Below, one piece after another: positions 61,804-64,000 of a stretch of DNA of 64,000 bases. The DNA is from Rhodospirillales bacterium (lineage in GTDB: Bacteria > Pseudomonadota > Alphaproteobacteria > Rhodospirillales > Defluviicoccaceae), in NCBI GenBank assembly GCA_016712595.1, contig JADJQT010000002.1:682001-746000 (forward strand). The letters are read 5' to 3'. Every line of letters starts with the position of its first letter. Positions within the stretch are counted from its first letter, which is position 1. The notes under the pieces are model-generated. The model was not told the origin of the DNA. It ran no database searches and was given only the letters and a program-made list of their open reading frames with translations. The position numbers and the translations under genes were made by a program.

Positions 61804-63348
61804 TTGAAAAGGCGAACGCGCCGGCTGCTGATATTTGGATTCGGCGGCAGCTTTCTTGCGATCGTTCCGATCGTCGTCGGCCTTGGATGGACGTACCTTG
61901 CCACCGTCGAGCAGGCACAGGAGCGCATTGATGTGCTGGCTCGCCAAGTGGCCGACAACGTGCACGATGTCTTGAAGACGGCGGTGGAAGCGCTGACGGA
62001 CGTCAGTCAAGTGGCACAGCAAGGCTGCACCGACGCGCTCATACTTGCAATGCGCACCAAGGCGGCCGCGCTCTACGCGATGCGCGACATCGGTTACGTA
62101 ACAAGCGACGGCTTCCTCACCTGCAACTCTTACGGGCGGCTGGACCCACCGCGCGCCGTCGGATCGCCCCGGACGATCGAGCCGGACGGGTCGGATTTCG
62201 TCATAACCCCGCCGGTGGCGACCGTATTCACGCCGGGCAAGTCGATCATCATCTCCCAGCGACTGCCAAATGGGGACTTCGTCAATATCCTCGTGCCGCC
62301 GGAAGTGCTTTTAAGTCCGCTAAGGCCGGGGGCTCTCGGCACCGGCGGTTCCGTCGAAGTGACCATGCAGGACCTTCCGCTCGCCGTCCTCGGCCGGCCG
62401 TCGCGCGCGCATGAGCAGTTATTCCGCGCCGAGGAAGACTCGGGGATATTCGGCGTTCAGATCGCGATCGCCGCCGACCGCGTTTCGGCGCTCGCGGAAT
62501 GGCGGCGTCTGGCGGCGATCAATGGCGTGATCGGTGGTGCCGTCGGTTTCGTCATCATTCTCGTCGCTGTGCGGCTCGCCATTCGGCGGCCCTCGATGGG
62601 TGACGAATTGCGCGAGGCGCTCGATCAACAGGAGTTCATCGTTCATTACCAGCCAATCATCGACCTGCATGCAAATCGCTGCGCCGGTGCCGAGGCGCTC
62701 ATCCGTTGGCGTCACCCGAAACGCGGCATCCTTCCGCCGGATGTATTCATCGCCCTCGCCGAGGAGACGGGGGTGATCGTGCCGATGACACGTTGGCTGA
62801 TGCGCCGCGTGGGAGAAGAAATCGGCGAGCTGCTTCGCGCGGATGACGGGTTTCACGTCGCGATCAACCTTGCGCCGGTCCATTTCCTTGACCTGGATGT
62901 GGTCGCCGACGCCAAAGCGGCAGCCGAGGAAACCGATATTCGACCGCGGCAGATGCTGTTCGAGATTACCGAAAGAGGGCTTGTCGATGACACGTTCTGC
63001 CGCGAGGTGATCGAGGGGCTCGCAGAACTCGGCTCACGCGTGGCGATCGATGACTTTGGAACCGGCTACTCCAACCTCGCTTACATCGGGATGTTCCGGC
63101 TCGACTTCCTGAAAATTGACAAGGCGTTTGTCAAGACGATCGGCTCTGACGCGGCGAGTGCGGGCCTTGCCCAGGTGATCGTCGACATGGCGTCCGCGCT
63201 CGGGCTCAAAGTCATCGCCGAAGGCGTGGAGACACGGGATCAAATGGCCTTTTTGCGCGATCGGGGCGTGGGCTTAGCTCAAGGCTGGTATTTTTCGCGG
63301 CCGCTGCCGGCCGTCGACTTAGTCGGTTACGTCCAGAAGTTTCGCTGA
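61804..63348 (+). CDS. Membrane EAL phosphodiesterase with CSS-like periplasmic domain
   Basis: A 514-residue c-di-GMP phosphodiesterase. Transmembrane segment 1 is near residues 8-30 and segment 2 near residues 235-258 (INGVIGGAVGFVIILVAVRL). The periplasmic region carries two Cys residues (QQGCTDAL and FLTCNSYG), like the CSS-motif domain whose disulfide controls activity. The cytoplasmic EAL domain is intact: GAEALIRW, then ITERGLVDD, IDDFGTGYSNLAY and IAEGVETRDQM. The TTG at 61804 follows directly on GGAGG, unusually close, so the true start may differ by a few codons. A run of seven G residues precedes it. Confidence 0.9.
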   Translation: MKRRTRRLLIFGFGGSFLAIVPIVVGLGWTYLATVEQAQERIDVLARQVADNVHDVLKTAVEALTDVSQVAQQGCTDALILAMRTKAAALYAMRDIGYVTSDGFLTCNSYGRLDPPRAVGSPRTIEPDGSDFVITPPVATVFTPGKSIIISQRLPNGDFVNILVPPEVLLSPLRPGALGTGGSVEVTMQDLPLAVLGRPSRAHEQLFRAEEDSGIFGVQIAIAADRVSALAEWRRLAAINGVIGGAVGFVIILVAVRLAIRRPSMGDELREALDQQEFIVHYQPIIDLHANRCAGAEALIRWRHPKRGILPPDVFIALAEETGVIVPMTRWLMRRVGEEIGELLRADDGFHVAINLAPVHFLDLDVVADAKAAAEETDIRPRQMLFEITERGLVDDTFCREVIEGLAELGSRVAIDDFGTGYSNLAYIGMFRLDFLKIDKAFVKTIGSDAASAGLAQVIVDMASALGLKVIAEGVETRDQMAFLRDRGVGLAQGWYFSRPLPAVDLVGYVQKFR

Positions 63349-63529
63349 CACGCTGGAGCTGAACATGAAACCGGGGCAGGGCTGGGTTTCGCAGATCCTT
63401 GTAAGGACGGGCGAGACGGCGTCGGCGGGACACGAGCGCCTAGGTCATGAACGAGCGGCGAGACCGTCGTTTACTTGAGGGCGGTGGTTCTCTACCCTTT
63501 ATACCCCATTAAGGGCGCGGTATGCCGCG

Positions 63530-64000
63530 ATGATAGGGAAAGATAGACCTGCGGAACACCGAGACCGCGACGTGGACCGGGCAGCCTTGGCCATGCTGCA
63601 CGCGAGGATGCCGGTTATTCTCGGCGCGAACCTCGTCAACGGCACGCTCCTCGCATGGTTTTTTGCGCATGATATCAATACTTGGCTGCTTTGGTCCTGG
63701 TTCTCGGCGCTGCTGCTGAGCGTGGCCGGCCGAGCGGCTGCCTGGTACAGGTACCGTAACCTGCCGGCTGGGGATTGGAGAGGCTGGGAATTCGCGGCCG
63801 TCACCGGCTCTACGGCCAGCGGCCTGTTGTGGGGTATCGCCGGAGCGGTGTTCTTTCTACCTCAATCGGTCATCCTGGCGACGCTGACGGCCTTTGTGCT
63901 GGGCGGAATGGCCGCCGGTGCGCTGGCCCTGTTGACCGCTCATCTACCCGCGTTTCGCCTTTATGTCGTTCTGTCTCTGTTGCCTTTCTGCCTGCGACTG
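63530..64000 (+). CDS. Membrane sensor N-terminus, cut by window edge
   Basis: 157 codons without a stop, from ATG 63530. After ~25 hydrophilic residues comes a run of hydrophobic helices (ARMPVILGANLVNGTLLAW, WFSALLLSVAGRAAAW, TASGLLWGIAGAVFFL, LGGMAAGALALLTAHLPAF). This resembles the membrane input module of GGDEF/EAL or histidine-kinase proteins, but the output domain lies beyond the window. It follows the CSS-EAL gene by 181 bases on the same strand. Confidence 0.7.
   Translation, partial: MIGKDRPAEHRDRDVDRAALAMLHARMPVILGANLVNGTLLAWFFAHDINTWLLWSWFSALLLSVAGRAAAWYRYRNLPAGDWRGWEFAAVTGSTASGLLWGIAGAVFFLPQSVILATLTAFVLGGMAAGALALLTAHLPAFRLYVVLSLLPFCLRL

Noticed and set aside
1..64000. Insertion sequences, phage genes or toxin-antitoxin pairs
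   Set aside because: I saw no transposase, recombinase, capsid or toxin motifs in either strand.

Overview
The window is about 64 kb of high-GC bacterial chromosome with the gene content of an alphaproteobacterium, most likely a member of the Rhodospirillales. The inference rests on several alphaproteobacterial neighbourhoods: a chorismate mutase-hisC-tyrA operon divergent from metX-metW, yqeY-dnaG-rpoD on one strand, carA/carB followed by greA, and trxB followed by a LysR gene. No database was consulted. All family calls come from motifs and remembered families.

Layout. 1-2.6 kb (minus): aromatic amino acid genes (chorismate mutase-like protein, hisC, tyrA cut by the window edge). 2.7-7 kb: metX-metW, a methyltransferase, gloB and a glutathione transferase. 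7-13.2 kb: a multi-PAS GGDEF/EAL protein and an unusual three-part PHB-depolymerase-like protein. 13.2-16.9 kb (minus): a DUF2868/DUF3482 GTPase pair. 17-21.6 kb (minus): four overlapping genes forming a signalling operon (exported c-heme DUF3365 protein, histidine kinase, response regulator, response regulator-adenylate cyclase). 22-28.4 kb: mixed metabolic genes, a lipoprotein and a small membrane protein. 28.5 kb: tRNA with anticodon CAU. 28.6-35.1 kb: a hydrolase, then rpoD, dnaG and yqeY. 35.3-43.3 kb: carA, an opposed RTX gene, carB, greA and a purC-like gene with a frameshift near its end. 43.4-45.4 kb: an AT-rich start followed by remnants of a two-partner secretion locus (FhaC/ShlB barrel, DUF2341-LamG, filamentous haemagglutinin). 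45.5-48.3 kb: Lrp, trxB, LysR. 48.6 kb: a strong non-coding RNA candidate. 49-54.2 kb: a flavodoxin-fold oxidoreductase, an EF-G-like GTPase and a Trk/Ktr potassium system. 54.2-55.1 kb: a decayed sulfatase-modifying-factor gene. 55.2-60.6 kb: an aspartate aminotransferase, a DUF6635-like protein, a secreted protein and uvrB. 61.3 kb: tRNA-Leu(CAA). 61.8-64 kb: a CSS-EAL protein and the start of another membrane protein.

Best candidates for something new: the heme-sensor/kinase/cyclase operon; the fusion protein at 10.3-13.2 kb with a dyad in front of it; the structured RNA at 48.6 kb; and an AT-rich PAS module embedded in the GGDEF/EAL protein. Several frameshifts lie near short homopolymers, so raw-read support is needed before any of them is called biological.
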